Shown in pieces: positions 51,401 through 62,900 of a stretch of 64,000 nucleotides of DNA. The notes under the pieces were generated by a model. It did no database searches, was not told the DNA's origin, and saw only the letters and a program-made list of their open reading frames with translations. Positions within the stretch are counted from its first letter, which is position 1. The number at the start of each line of letters is the position of its first letter. The position numbers and the translations under genes are program-made. Source of the DNA: Tritrichomonas musculus (lineage: Eukaryota > Parabasalia > Tritrichomonadida > Tritrichomonadidae); contig JAPFFF010000039.1 in assembly GCA_039105265.1 (NCBI GenBank), forward strand, positions 558,001 through 622,000, in the 5' to 3' direction.

Positions 51401-54074
51401 TCCATTTTTGAAATTTTATGATAGAGCTGATGATGAAGCAGAATTAATTTTCAAAGCAGATGTTGAAAAATATCTCAAAGTTCCAATTCCAGAACCACCA
51501 GTTCCATCATTAATCATATACAACGATAACATTGATACCGAAGATGGCTTTATTATTTATCAGCATCAGTATCACGTAGTTCAGAATATAGCAAAAAATG
51601 GCGATGGAGTAGTAATATCTAAAGGATCAGAATATGCATGCACTAATTGGAAGACATCCAAGTGTTTAAATCTACATGATTCCACAACCAACTCTGAAAT
51701 TCCGTCGAATTTGAAAAGTATAATGTCAATTATAGACTTTATCAGTTCTAACAAAACTAAAGATAATGAAGAACCGAGAAATGCACTCTTCTTTACCTCA
51801 GATTTTGAAAAATCATCTCTTTATGCAACAATAACTGATCCATCCAAAGCATCAATGTGCCCATCTAATTTGAAAAAATTCACACTTTTATCAATTACAA
51901 ATCCAGACAGTTGGAAAATAATCGACGATAACAATAAAGAATATTGGTTGAGTGACGAATGCATCGCAATGCTTATTCGTACTAATCTTGATGAAAGTGA
52001 ACAATCTATTGCATTCGCACCAGGTGTCAAGCTAAGTATCCCCAAAATAGGATACTATTATAAAATGCATGATTTTGAAGAAATTATTAAGGAAGCTATA
52101 GAAAAAGGCCACAATATTTACAAAGATATCTTTGACGTTAGCTATAATTACATTCATTATCCATTTATGGCAGATCAGGTTTACGATGACCTTAAAAAAC
52201 ACATTGAAAATTATTTCATAGAGACAGGAATGAAGTCTTTTATCATAGGACATGGAGAAGGAGCAAGCTTTGTTGAAAATTTCATTACAAATCATGTTAG
52301 CAGTTTATGGGCAAAAAAGTTTGTAGATGGCATAATCTTTTATGCTCCTTCTTTTGCAGGATCAGGAGCATATGATCGCCTTGTGACCGGAAATTACGGC
52401 TCCGGATTCCCTGATTCAAATGACGAGATGAAGAAATCGACGCAGAGAATGCCTGGCCTTCACGTAATGATGCCAAATGAAGAGGTATACGGCGAAAAAG
52501 TAGTAATCAAAAATTATCCAAATGAAGGAGATCAGTCAAATTCAACATTTTCAGCATCATTACTTAAGCAACTTGGCAAGATGGACGAAACAGCTTACAA
52601 AATTTTCCAATTAACAGATAAGTATCGAAAGAGTCCGCTTAAAGAACCACCAGTTCCTTCTCTTGTTATTTATAACGATTTTATAGAAACAGAAGATGGT
52701 TACATTTTTGATAGTGCAACAAATAACGTATCTAAAATTTATGGAAAAGGCGATGGAACAATAAGTAATATAGGTCCTGTTTATGCATGCAAAAACTGGA
52801 AAAGAGCAACATGCTATAATTTCAATCAATCAGATGTAACTCATGATAATATTCCTAAGAATAAAGTAACAATTGAAAAAACATTTGAATTCATTGAAAA
52901 AGTGAAAACTTGGAAGAATCCATCACCATGTCTACTTCCAACTCCTATCCCTCCTCCGCCAGAAACACCAAAACAAACTATAACAGCAACACCTCCACAA
53001 TCACTCACGCCAATACCTCCACAATCACCCACGCCCCATCCTTCTCATACACCAGCTGCACCAATACCAGATTTACCATCAGATCTTACAGGAGAAATAA
53101 CTTTAACAGGTAGCAATTGCAGCCTCGAACACCGTTGTGAAGCTATTGTAACAGGAGAAAATTATGTTCTTGTTCAAATAAAAGTAACTGATTTCTCAAA
53201 TTATTGGAATCCCAGCAATGGTGGCGCTATTCACCTGATTAATACCGGTATCAATTGCTCTGAAGCTTCCTTTAACACTTGTAGCTCAACAGCTGGAGGA
53301 GGTGGAGGTATATTCATTTTGAATGATCTTGAAATAGACAACATAATTAATTTAACTTCAATCCAATTTAATAAATGCTCTGCTGTTTATGGTGGCTCTA
53401 TTTATATCTACTCTAGATATACACCAGCTTATATCCAAAATTGCACTTTTAAATATAGCACGCTCATTCCATTTTCTGAAACTAATTCAAATGAAGGAAT
53501 ATTCATCGATGGGAGTGCAATCTTTTCTACAGTTATGTCTGGATCCTATACAAATCTCGATTTCGATGAATGCCAATCAACAGCTGTAAAATTCTATAAT
53601 AACTTCGATTTGAAACCATCTGATGATAGAATAAAAACTCAAATAACAGAAAACTCACTACTATCAATTTCTAATTGCAGATTTAAGAATGGGCTTAATT
53701 CAAAATCCGCCATTTATTATTTGACTGACCTAAAAGGAACTTCATTTGAAGTAAAAGACTGTATCTTTACAGGACATCTCAATAAAGACTCTCATTACAT
53801 TGAAGGGAAAATAATATCTAAAGATGCACCTAAGATGAAAGTAATTTCTTGCAAATTTTCATCTAACTCAATTAGAGCTTTCAACATTAATTCTAATAAC
53901 AGGTTTTTACTAGTTGACTTAAATGATCAAGAATTTACAAAGGAAACAATTTATAATGGAAATTTAATTGTAATAGTATCTACTGTTACATTACTTTGCC
54001 TTCTTTTAACAATAATATTAGTAAGAAAAAGAAACACCACCAAAGCTTATAGTGATGAAGAATTGATTTTGTAA
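48438..54074 (+). CDS. Giant type I surface protein: 4 discoidin-like, 2 LCAT-like, beta-helix, membrane anchor
   Basis: A 1,878-residue protein. A signal peptide (MMLTYFLFLKFVFTS) is followed by four ~165-residue F5/8C-like domains in the order A-B-A-B (~35-730), each with PLSNLFD, FTGNP and P(I)TCDQ(L/M)QLEF. Two LCAT/phospholipase-like alpha/beta-hydrolase domains follow (~735-1105 and ~1110-1490), with conserved YACTNWK/YACKNWK and GDG(V/T) near each end. At the nucleophile elbow the first reads SRNQG (Asn890) and the second GHGEG (Gly1273), so the serine is absent in both. Then come a Pro/Thr-rich stalk (~1494-1555), a beta-helix domain (~1557-1835), a membrane helix (LIVIVSTVTLLCLLLTIILV, ~1843-1862) and a short acidic tail (YSDEELIL). 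It probably acts as an adhesin or receptor rather than an enzyme. The start is an ATG-ATG pair after TCAGTTTTTA. Confidence 0.85.
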   Translation: MMLTYFLFLKFVFTSQKLLSRNEKYGTEYLESEGITGNYEFDQYVQSRTIPATYFTAFSVGGAKDNYPLSNLFDDNANTFWSSQLPNTDTFHNTLYINFTAKVTLEAILYDTSYSTDGETRRFDGFPTTFNIYAATDDGPYELKATFTGNPVYPMQRIEFVFQTPITCDQLQLEFAEVTPDGSFSNFALNANSGGIYFLGDILTNRAGFFKSSHIYANNRQYINLNKVPASSFTAFATGGQKDDKPLSNLFDDNKDTYWSSKDPNTDTFRNSLIINFTNTVTIDSILYDTAFSTSGQTRRFNGFPTILNIYTSTNNKRFRLHTTFTGNPVYPMSQILFKFSEPITCDQMQLEFYEVTPDMSFSYGANNPTSGGLTFFKYNSSLPIQGTTNNYANNEYVQSKIIKSTYFTAFSTGGSKNNYPLSNLFDSKANTYWNSQLPNTDTFHNTLYINFTAKVTLEAILYDTAYSTKGETRRFDGFPTTFNIYAATDDGPYELKATFTGNPVYPMQRIEFVFQTPITCDQLQLEFAEVTPDGSFSNFALNANSGGIYFLGDILTNRVGIASPTGNFFNNVNAVNFYKVPASSFTAFATGGQKDDKPLSNLFDDNKDTYWSSKDPNTDTFRNSLIINFTNTVTIDSILYDTAYSTSGQTRRFDGFPTILNIYTSTNNKRFRLHTTFTGNPAYPMSQILFKFSEPITCDQMQLEFYEVTPNVFFADGANNPCSGGLLFIKYEKQIETIKPLLLVSGINESPIYATITKNDLYPECPSDVNRLLLTSAKTSNSNFFTNNPKCLAKLLQVQLNTNTGKVEQLPEILTDSTTFMDFSEIPSLRNIAFSALHSGYKNSDTLFSIGYNYFLHPVTSFPVYDQLKSKIEEIYQKNNQKIVFLSRNQGSSFVSIFISNYSDPEWVKKYIDSVIFISPTFAGTTSFSNLFYQFYPPFQECDELKTTIMRMPGLHIKLPNYAVFNDYPVLYNLNKDFDQHNGEFVFPFLKFYDRADDEAELIFKADVEKYLKVPIPEPPVPSLIIYNDNIDTEDGFIIYQHQYHVVQNIAKNGDGVVISKGSEYACTNWKTSKCLNLHDSTTNSEIPSNLKSIMSIIDFISSNKTKDNEEPRNALFFTSDFEKSSLYATITDPSKASMCPSNLKKFTLLSITNPDSWKIIDDNNKEYWLSDECIAMLIRTNLDESEQSIAFAPGVKLSIPKIGYYYKMHDFEEIIKEAIEKGHNIYKDIFDVSYNYIHYPFMADQVYDDLKKHIENYFIETGMKSFIIGHGEGASFVENFITNHVSSLWAKKFVDGIIFYAPSFAGSGAYDRLVTGNYGSGFPDSNDEMKKSTQRMPGLHVMMPNEEVYGEKVVIKNYPNEGDQSNSTFSASLLKQLGKMDETAYKIFQLTDKYRKSPLKEPPVPSLVIYNDFIETEDGYIFDSATNNVSKIYGKGDGTISNIGPVYACKNWKRATCYNFNQSDVTHDNIPKNKVTIEKTFEFIEKVKTWKNPSPCLLPTPIPPPPETPKQTITATPPQSLTPIPPQSPTPHPSHTPAAPIPDLPSDLTGEITLTGSNCSLEHRCEAIVTGENYVLVQIKVTDFSNYWNPSNGGAIHLINTGINCSEASFNTCSSTAGGGGGIFILNDLEIDNIINLTSIQFNKCSAVYGGSIYIYSRYTPAYIQNCTFKYSTLIPFSETNSNEGIFIDGSAIFSTVMSGSYTNLDFDECQSTAVKFYNNFDLKPSDDRIKTQITENSLLSISNCRFKNGLNSKSAIYYLTDLKGTSFEVKDCIFTGHLNKDSHYIEGKIISKDAPKMKVISCKFSSNSIRAFNINSNNRFLLVDLNDQEFTKETIYNGNLIVIVSTVTLLCLLLTIILVRKRNTTKAYSDEELIL
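48540..50640 (+). repeat. Tandem duplication with 1,059-bp period inside the surface gene
   Basis: Matching points (TACCAAATAC 48691/49750; AGGTGGCCAA 49151/50210) are exactly 1,059 bp (353 codons) apart, so the A-B domain pair was duplicated in frame. Long stretches are identical, including synonymous sites. Confidence 0.9.
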
Positions 54075-54231
54075 TATATTAATAGTGATGATGAATATAT
54101 ATTTATATATTTATTCTTTAATTAAATATTTTAGTTTTAATATACTCATACATATTTATTTTGCTTTTTTAGAAAAAAAAACGAAGAAAAAAACAATTAA
54201 TTGAAATTATGAAATATTTTTTTTTATTTAT
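54075..54231. other. Short spacer between convergent genes
   Basis: 157 bp AT-rich 3' flank of both genes; nothing else. Confidence 0.5.
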
Positions 54232-56715
54232 TTAACGAATAAGGACATTAAATCTGTTAATTTTAGCACGAGAACTATGAAAATCACTGGTTACCAAGTT
54301 CGTCATTCTTTTATTTCCTTTACAATATGATTTCAAAGTTAGTTTCATATTCTTCAACAAATCATCATTAAAATCAAATTCATTAAGATCAGCCTTTTTC
54401 ATCAGTAAAACATCAGCAAACATTTTCAAAGCATTAACAGCAATTTCATCAAATCTGTCTTTATTTTCAAGCATTGAACATATGTTCCCTAAAATTTCTG
54501 GAACTTCTTCAACTTGAGGATGGAAAGGTAACAAAGACAAGAGAGGGTTAATGAGTCCTGGAATGACGTTAACTTCATCATCATTAGCATAAACATTGAA
54601 TGTGAATGTAGCAACTGCTGGCATTGATTCAACAAGTTCTTCTTGGATCAAATCAACTTGATCTTCTTCCATATTTTCAATATAACATTCTTTAGCGAAT
54701 TTCTCTAGTGGTGCTAAATAATCAATGATAGGATTCATTGCTTGCTTGAAGTATTGATACAAAGAATTAAGTGCTGTACAAACACCTGCAAGTGGATCAG
54801 CATCTCCGAGATCGAGTTTCAATAAGAATTTCTTCAAGATATCTGCTAAACTGGCTGCCAACTTCTCATCAATACAACCTGATTCGAGGCCTGCTGTAAT
54901 TGGAAGAAGAAGAGTTGGCATTGATGTAAATGGTGTGAATTTGAGCCATTCAACAAGCTGAGTGCAAATTGGAGCAGCTTTTGCTGGATATTTTTTAACA
55001 AATGCACGGAGAAGCATGAATGGAGCAACAATAGGTGGCATTGTTACATGTGGTTGGGCTCCATGGAAGATTTTCAATTCACCACTCATGATTAAGGCAA
55101 CAATTGAATTTACAGAATCTTCTTTGATATTATAATGTTTGATGAATTTACCAAGAACAGTAACCCAAGCAGTTAAATATTCTTCGTTTTCAGTCTTTTT
55201 GGCGTCTTCGATAAATGATTCAAATATTACATTTGCTTTTTCTTCGCCAATATATTCAAGAAGAGGAAGAACGACGGAACAAAGATTGAAAATAGATTTT
55301 TCTTCGCCACAATTCAAGTTGTTTAATACAAATTGAATGACATTTTGGGCTTCTTCAGTTGCAATACCTCCATTAATGAGTTGAGAAATGGCACCAGCGC
55401 AATAAATACGTTGTTTGATTGTTCCAAGACTTTCTGAATTCAATTGAGCGACAATGACTGGAACTAATGGCTTGATTTCTTCAACTGTTTCGTCATGGAA
55501 TTTTTCTTTGAGTATAGTTAAAAAGTTAGCAATGAATGGATATGTTGCTACCTCATTTTCGTTAATAAGTGACTTAGAAACATCAATTCCGATTGGAACG
55601 AGATCTTCGATAAATAACTTGTCTTTGAAACCAAGATCACAAAGAGAATCAAGTGAAAGTCCTTGAACCATATGATTCGATTTGTCTGCAAGCTTTTCTC
55701 CAACAAAGTCAACAATTGGCTGAATAATTTCAAGATTAATGTTTTCGTTAATTGCTTCTTCCTCATCATCTTTTTCATCGTTTTCATCTCCTTCTGGGAA
55801 AATAAAGTTGGAGATGACTTTGAAGAACCGTGGTAAATTGGAAGGATCAGCTGCGTATTCGTTAAAGAGTGATAAAAAGTTGGTAACAATATCGACTTCT
55901 AGGAAAAGTTCTGTTTGTATGAATTTGATAAAGGCTTTGTTTGCTCTCTTGCGAATATGCTCGTTTGTCTTATGAACAATTAAAGGTTTAAGTAAATCAT
56001 AAAGCTGTGTGGCAGAAGGAGCTGTTTCTTGAATTTCGGGATCAGCAAAACACTCAGCTAAAAAGAGCATGAAGTAGCATCCACATAATTGATCTTTCTC
56101 ATTTTCAGAATTCATGAATTTAAATAACATATCAACATTAAATGCAGAAGCTTCTGGCTTAAGATCAACTATTCCATGACACATTGTTGAGTAAACACAT
56201 AATGAAGCAGCTTGTTTTGATTCTCCTTCAGAAATTGCAGTTTGAAATTGAGCAAATAAGTCATCAAGAGTTGCTTCTTCCATATCTGAAAGTTCTCCAT
56301 CGTTTAATGGAAGAAGAAAATCGAAAGGAACATCATTATTTTCGTTGATGTATTTCTCTGTTAAATCTATGGCTGCATTGATGATCTTTGGTACTAATTT
56401 TGAAGGAAGATATGGTAACCAGCGGAATATTGCAACTGAGTGAAGTTTTCTTTCGTTATCAGTTTTAGATTCATTTATAAGATCTTCAACATATTTTTCA
56501 ATTGTTTTGTTTTCATTACGAAATGATGGAAATCTGACAGAGTAAACATTAATCATTGGATAAAGTAGAGCTGTGTTTCTCATATCTTCTGAAGCGACAT
56601 TGAAAAGAGTTTCCCATATTTTATCATGATCAAGTTGTTGAACAGATGAGTTTTCATTTTCATTTATTTTAGAGCAAATATCGGAGAGCTCATCGATCAA
56701 TGCTTGGAATTGCAT
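54232..56715 (-). CDS. HEAT/ARM solenoid protein, possibly importin-beta-type
   Basis: An 827-residue all-helical protein with regularly spaced amphipathic helix pairs throughout, typical of HEAT/ARM solenoids. An acidic loop (DENDEKDDEEEA, ~315-327) interrupts the solenoid, as in several karyopherins, and segments such as IRKRANKAFIKFIQTE and IYCAGAISQLINGG fit HEAT units. No IBN_N domain is obvious at the N-terminus, so the importin label is tentative; a proteasome-, condensin- or translation-type HEAT protein is possible. Karyopherins bind RanGTP and carry cargo through nuclear pores. No membrane segment. Start at the first ATG; a short leader precedes it. It lies 3' to 3' with the surface-protein gene and is separated by 265 bp from the BEACH gene on the same strand. 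Confidence 0.55.
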   Translation of the reverse strand: MQFQALIDELSDICSKINENENSSVQQLDHDKIWETLFNVASEDMRNTALLYPMINVYSVRFPSFRNENKTIEKYVEDLINESKTDNERKLHSVAIFRWLPYLPSKLVPKIINAAIDLTEKYINENNDVPFDFLLPLNDGELSDMEEATLDDLFAQFQTAISEGESKQAASLCVYSTMCHGIVDLKPEASAFNVDMLFKFMNSENEKDQLCGCYFMLFLAECFADPEIQETAPSATQLYDLLKPLIVHKTNEHIRKRANKAFIKFIQTELFLEVDIVTNFLSLFNEYAADPSNLPRFFKVISNFIFPEGDENDEKDDEEEAINENINLEIIQPIVDFVGEKLADKSNHMVQGLSLDSLCDLGFKDKLFIEDLVPIGIDVSKSLINENEVATYPFIANFLTILKEKFHDETVEEIKPLVPVIVAQLNSESLGTIKQRIYCAGAISQLINGGIATEEAQNVIQFVLNNLNCGEEKSIFNLCSVVLPLLEYIGEEKANVIFESFIEDAKKTENEEYLTAWVTVLGKFIKHYNIKEDSVNSIVALIMSGELKIFHGAQPHVTMPPIVAPFMLLRAFVKKYPAKAAPICTQLVEWLKFTPFTSMPTLLLPITAGLESGCIDEKLAASLADILKKFLLKLDLGDADPLAGVCTALNSLYQYFKQAMNPIIDYLAPLEKFAKECYIENMEEDQVDLIQEELVESMPAVATFTFNVYANDDEVNVIPGLINPLLSLLPFHPQVEEVPEILGNICSMLENKDRFDEIAVNALKMFADVLLMKKADLNEFDFNDDLLKNMKLTLKSYCKGNKRMTNLVTSDFHSSRAKINRFNVLIR

Positions 56716-56979
56716 TTCTTTTGTAATTAAAATTTTAGTTTTGAATATATTCTCTCTTTTTGTGAAGATCGACCACCTTAATTTATCAACTTTTTGAAAA
56801 CTAATTGTCTATATTGCAAACATAAATATTTTAATACGATATTATTTATTTATTAATAATTCATAAAAAATAAAATATGTACTTATTAATTATTATAAAT
56901 ACTTAGATAAGAATAAGCATTTACATTATATAAAATAATTTATTAATCGTCAATTATTTAAAAAATAAGACAATTTTTA

Positions 56980-59900
56980 TTACAAATTTTGTTTTTGAGT
57001 TAAAGAAAATGGGAAAGTTTGAGTTATTCTTCCATTGCTGTACATAATTGCCCTCAAATATTTAACAGAGCAAAACTTTAGTTGTCCAAAAGATCCACTT
57101 GACATAGATAGAATTTCTGCATTAGCCACATCAATTATTATTATATTCCTTGGCTCGACAGCAAGAATTAGTATTTCTCTTGAATCGAAATCGTAATATT
57201 TATCATATTCTTTCACCAGGCCATCGATTTCCAAGATACTTCGCATATCACCCAACTGGTTGAAGAAGCAAACGAATGAAGAATTACATTCGTTTTGATT
57301 TACGAGTGCGCAAACCGTTCCAGATTTAAAAATCAATAAAAATGGAGGAGTTGTCAAAACCGTTTCAACTGACAATTTTTTTGAAATCACTTTTTCAAGG
57401 TTCAAGACACGAATGAAACCAGGCTCATAAAGAAGCTCGAATATGAGGCACATTTGGCTGTCAATTGAAACGAGAAGTCCGATTTCACGATTTGCCGAAA
57501 TTGAGACGATTGGGCGGTTATGATAGGACGAGGAATGGATGAGATTAGCGTTTGGCAGTTGGAAAACTCGAATAGTGCCATCAGACAAACCTATAGTCAA
57601 AATGCAACCGCCAACAACCGCCGCACATTGAATTGCAGCGTTTTCAAATCTCACAATTTTAATTGAGTTGTTCTGACCAATTTTCGTCACAATTATTCTT
57701 CCCTTGTTACAGCTGACACCGGCAGAACCAATCCTTACTTTTATGCCCAGTTCGAAGTTCCCACTACTGCTGTTATTACTGGTAATACCAGCAGCGTTGT
57801 AGTCTGGAGGAGCGAGAAGTGGAGACGCTTCATTGATGTCGTCGTTTTTGATGATTTTTTTGCTTTTGTTATCGGCGTAATTCAATGAGTTAAAAACGAT
57901 ATCGTCGGCAGTTAAGGCACTCAATGTTGACCCTATCTTTCGGTCCTCAAGATCGCTGAATGAACGATGCTTGTTGTTGCCTGTTGATGGACCGATACCG
58001 CTATTGTTGCTATCGTTGCTATCGTTGTTGTTGTTGCCGTGATTTTGGTCGGATGAGGTCTTGCATTTGCGGAGGTCGCAGATGCTGATGAACGAGTCCC
58101 CAACGCTTCCAAAGACGACAAGAAGCAATGAACGAGAAACTTCAACAATGTCTCCTTTGAAATTCTCAGGAACTTCGGGAATTGTGTACGATGTAGTTCG
58201 ATACAATTCTTCACTTGCGTCAGGCTCTTGCAGTTGATTTCTCTTCTTCTCAATGACGTTGCTTGAAGGCGAAGAAGGCTGGTCATCATCGCTTTTAGCA
58301 TTAAAAGAAGAAGAAGACAAATTAATAGAAGCTTGCGATGAAGTCTTTTTCAATTCAATTCTAGATTTTACTTTATTTTGTCCTTTGTTTTTCTGCTGTT
58401 CAAAACCTCCTTGTTGCTGTTTGCTTTTGGCTTGGACAGTGAAGGTGAACTTCGTGACTTGCATGTCTTCTGTGATGAGGAAATTCTTTCGAATTCGCAG
58501 GGCTGGCTTCTTACTTTGATGCTTAATAATGAGGCCTTGTTGCGATGCAATGATTTGCTCGAATGATGAAAGATTGGATGGCTGACGACCTGGGTGGTTT
58601 TCGGTGAACAGTTGGTAAGGATAAAGACCGAACTCGTTTGCTTGCTGGTCGTTTTCTGCCTGTGTCAGATTCTCATTGAAATTCTCTGGATACAGAAGCG
58701 GGTGATAAACGTTCACATTGCTCGGCGAGCATCTGTTGCAGCCGAAAATCAGATCGATCCACCTGTTCAGGCTGCTCGTGACTGTGTCACTTTCAAGTGC
58801 TCGACAGTTGACGTTAATGAACTCTTCAGGAGACGAAGCCCACTTTGGAAGCTCAACAACAGGCGACTCTTTATCATCAAAAGAAGGAACTGGCTCCAAT
58901 TTAGGAACAGAAACAGTCACTTTCTCTTTCTCATCTAAAGAAGGAACTGCCTCCAATTTTGGTATTGAAGCAATTTCTTTCTCTTTCTCGTCTAAAGAAG
59001 GAACTGCCTCCAATTTAGGTAAAGACACAGTCTCTTTCTCTTCAAGTGCTTCATTTTGAGTTGATTGAATTTGTGGTTCATTTTCATCTTGTTTGTTTTG
59101 TGATTCAATTTCATTCTTATTTCCTTGAAGGTTGTTTTTGCTTTCGTTTTGTTGAAGTTGAATTGAGATGCCACTTTCTCTCTCTCTAAAAACAGCCGGA
59201 AATGTGAAGAATTCAGGCGTCAGTTCAAAATCATCATTTTCAGGAACTGATCCGTCATTTAAGCATTCGTTTTTATTTGGCAGTTTCGGCAAGATGATGT
59301 TGATTGACTTTCTGTTCTCCATTTCACGATGAATTGAAGCGAAAGGCTCAACGTTAGAGAGAAGATTTGCCACAATTTTTGGATTCGAGAACATTGAAGA
59401 GTACAAATAATGATTCTTCATGTCTTCGATTGAATTGAAGCTATTTAAAAGCTTCTTCAATTTCTCAGGCTGTAAAGCGCCAACTGGATGTCCGAGCTTT
59501 CTGAAAGCTTCATCGACATTTTGGCCACTTTTTGCATTCAAGTCTGGCTTTGAAAGGAGAATGACTGGAAAGACAGGATACTTAGAAATGTCGTTAAAAC
59601 TTCTTCCAGAAAGAATGTTCAAATAATACAAATACTCGTAATTTGACATCTTTCTTTTTATCCATCTTTCAGTGATTCCAAGCTTTGATATAATTTCAGA
59701 AATCTTTGGATTTCCTTTCTTTTTCTTCTGGTAAATTGAACCATAAGTAACCGCCAACTCTTTGAAAAAGTCGAATTTCGAGCCAATATTCAAAGAATTG
59801 TTATTTACAACTCTCTTCGAAGAAATAAACGTGTTAAAACAATGCCTTTGACTGTCAACTTTAACATGCGATTTACTCTTGTTCTTCGAATTATTAGAAT

Positions 59901-62900
59901 TGTTGTTGTTCATGTTGTAAGAACAAGAAAAGATGAAATAATAACTTCGATTGAAGTCAGTGAAAACTTCAACGGCTTTCTTGAACCTTCCATAAGTTCT
60001 TTTCATTATGAAGATTATTTTATCAAGGTTAAATTCAACATGCTTTGATCGTGCTGAATCAGTTCCATCAAAAGTTAGAGTCTTTCCAATAACAACGAGT
60101 TCGCCATTGTATAATCTTCGAGGCGTCAATAGAGACACGAAATCTCTATAAAAAGCAGACTCAGATTTATTATTATTACCATGTTTATTATTATTATTAT
60201 TGGCAGTTGGCTTTGAAGTTTCAGATTCAGAATTATTTGTATTTGAATTTGTTATGTTTTGGAATGTTGACGATAAATCAATTTTATTATGTCTAACAAT
60301 TGATTTATCAATTTTAAGTGAGTTGTAAATTGCTGCAGCCGACAATCTTGAACGTTTTTTAGTTTTACTTTTATTAAATACATCACAATTTAACTTGTTG
60401 TAATCAATTGACATTAGAACTCTTCTTCCTTTCCTTGTGATGTTATTCAGAGCTTTATAATGAATGTCAATTTTACTGTTATCAAAAGTAAGAATGTAAA
60501 GTTCTTTTAGAAAACTATCGGCTATTTGTTTACGATAATATTTTGAATTAGTGACGTAGAAATCTTGTCGATTTAAAAGATCAGCGTAAATAACCATTAA
60601 GTTGGTGTATGAAATAGTTGATACTGAAAAATAATCAGAATTATTATTAATTGATTTAGCATCAAAGTTCAAAACAAAAGAAGTGAAATTATTTGATTCA
60701 GAAATGTAATTTGTTTGTTGTTTTAACATTGATTCATTTATTTCTTTAGTCTTCATGAAAATTGAATTTTCAAAGATGAAAAGTTGAAGTGCAAAAGAAT
60801 CTTCTTTATCAATGAAGACTTTTGTCAACTCTTCTAATTCATCAAATTTAATCTTATTTAAATAATCTTCATTTTCTTTACTTTCAAACAATAAACAATC
60901 ACGAGTTCTCAAAATGATTGAAGAACATTTATGAGCAATTTCTTGCTCATTACGAATCAACTCATCAATTAATTTATCATTAATTATATCAATTGCTATT
61001 TCAGATTTAAATCTCATTAAAATAATCAAAAAATAAGTGACTAAAAGAAGTCCATTAAAATGAACATTATAAAAGTCAATATTATAATCGCTAAACAAAT
61101 CAATTTTCATTACCAAAGCTTCAGCGAATTGTTGATCAATCCAAACATTATTATCTATATTTACATTAAAATAATATTGAAAAACAAGTTGTTCATAAAA
61201 CCAACAAAATCGATTTAAACTAGATTCTTTTGGATGTGAAGAAATTTCAATAATTTTTCTTTCTTCTTCATTTTTGATATTAAAAAAGGTAAAGATAAAA
61301 ACATCTTTTAGTAGATCTGGACCAGAAAGAGTCAATGTTACTGAAGCTTGTGTAAAAAGATAATAAAGAATACCTTTTAATATTTCTCTATAATTTATTT
61401 TAAAGTGATTAGAAATAGTCAAAATTTGAACAAATATTTCTTGATATTCAATTTTCAAAGAAAGAATTTGTCCTTCAATTAACTTAGCAAAAGGTAAAGA
61501 AAACTTAGAAAGTGTTTCTTCATTCACTTCAGAATAAAACTGTGTTATATATTTAATAAGCCAAAAAGTCCAATTAAAAACATCAGTTGTAATTTTCATA
61601 GCTTCAACAGGGAAGTCATAAATTGAATGCATAATTGACTCAAAAATAATGAATGATTTTTCGTTTTCAATAAAACTAGAAACAGTAACAATTAATGGAA
61701 AATATTCAGGGTTTTCAATTGCATCTCCTTTCTCATCCAAGAAGATAGAATTGATAAATTTCAATAGTTCTATTGAATTTTCTGAAGGTGAATAAAATTC
61801 AATGATTTGATAAATCGCACGAATTAAATCTGACGTTTCACATTTCTTTCTCAATTTTGAAATGATTCGAAAAGATTGCATTTGAAGTTTAATCTGTGGA
61901 AACTTGAAAATATAAGTAAAAGGAATAAAAAATTCCATGCTTTCAAGTGCTTTCAAAAAGAAGAAATTTTGATTGTCAATCATTTCTTCAAAACAATTGA
62001 AAATCATTTCACTTGAAAAATTATAATGATGAAACATTGGAATAGCTAACAATGTTGTGTATGATGAATAATCACTTCGATTTGGCAAAATAGTCAATAT
62101 GTTTTTCCACAATTTTTTGGAAATTTCTGACTCTTCAGGAAAATGTGCAATTGCCAGAAAAACGAGGAAATTAAAATGCTTATAACTATGAAAAACATCT
62201 TTTTGAATCAAGTAAGCCTTAGGTAATATTTCAGAGAAATAGTTCAATTGTTGCTCTTTAGAATACTTCACAATTAGGTCGTAATTTTGGAAGATTGAAT
62301 CAATCATTTCTTGCGCAAGTTCATTGTTTTTGATCAATTGGAAACAAGACAATAAAAGATTGAAAAATCGTGCTGTAAAATAGCACGGATTCATTTGTTC
62401 AATGTAACTAGACAATATTGAAAAGAAGTGTTTATTTATCATGAAGATAGCATTCTCATTCGAAGCATTCATTATATAACAGAACAATTTATCAATGAAT
62501 TCAAAACCTTCATTTATTTCTAACGAACCACAAACTTTACATCTGATTGACGTGCCAATTCGATTACATTCATTACAATTAGAAAACCGAGAAAACAAAG
62601 GAAGCAAATTCATAATTGCAGACTCATTTTTTATGATATCAGAAATTGTGCTCACATAAAGAACGGTTTGTCCATTGAATTTTACTTGATTATTACTGAC
62701 ATTTTGAATGACATTATCGACAACATTACGAGGAATGTATTGACAAATGATGTTTTTATTACTAATGTTATCATTTATCTTTTCAATGTTGATTTCATTC
62801 AAAAAGTAAGTATCACTCAAATCACCAATAAAACCGTTTCCTATCGTCACAGTGAAAATACTGCTTTGGAAAGGAATCAATTGATTTTTGGTCGTTTCTT

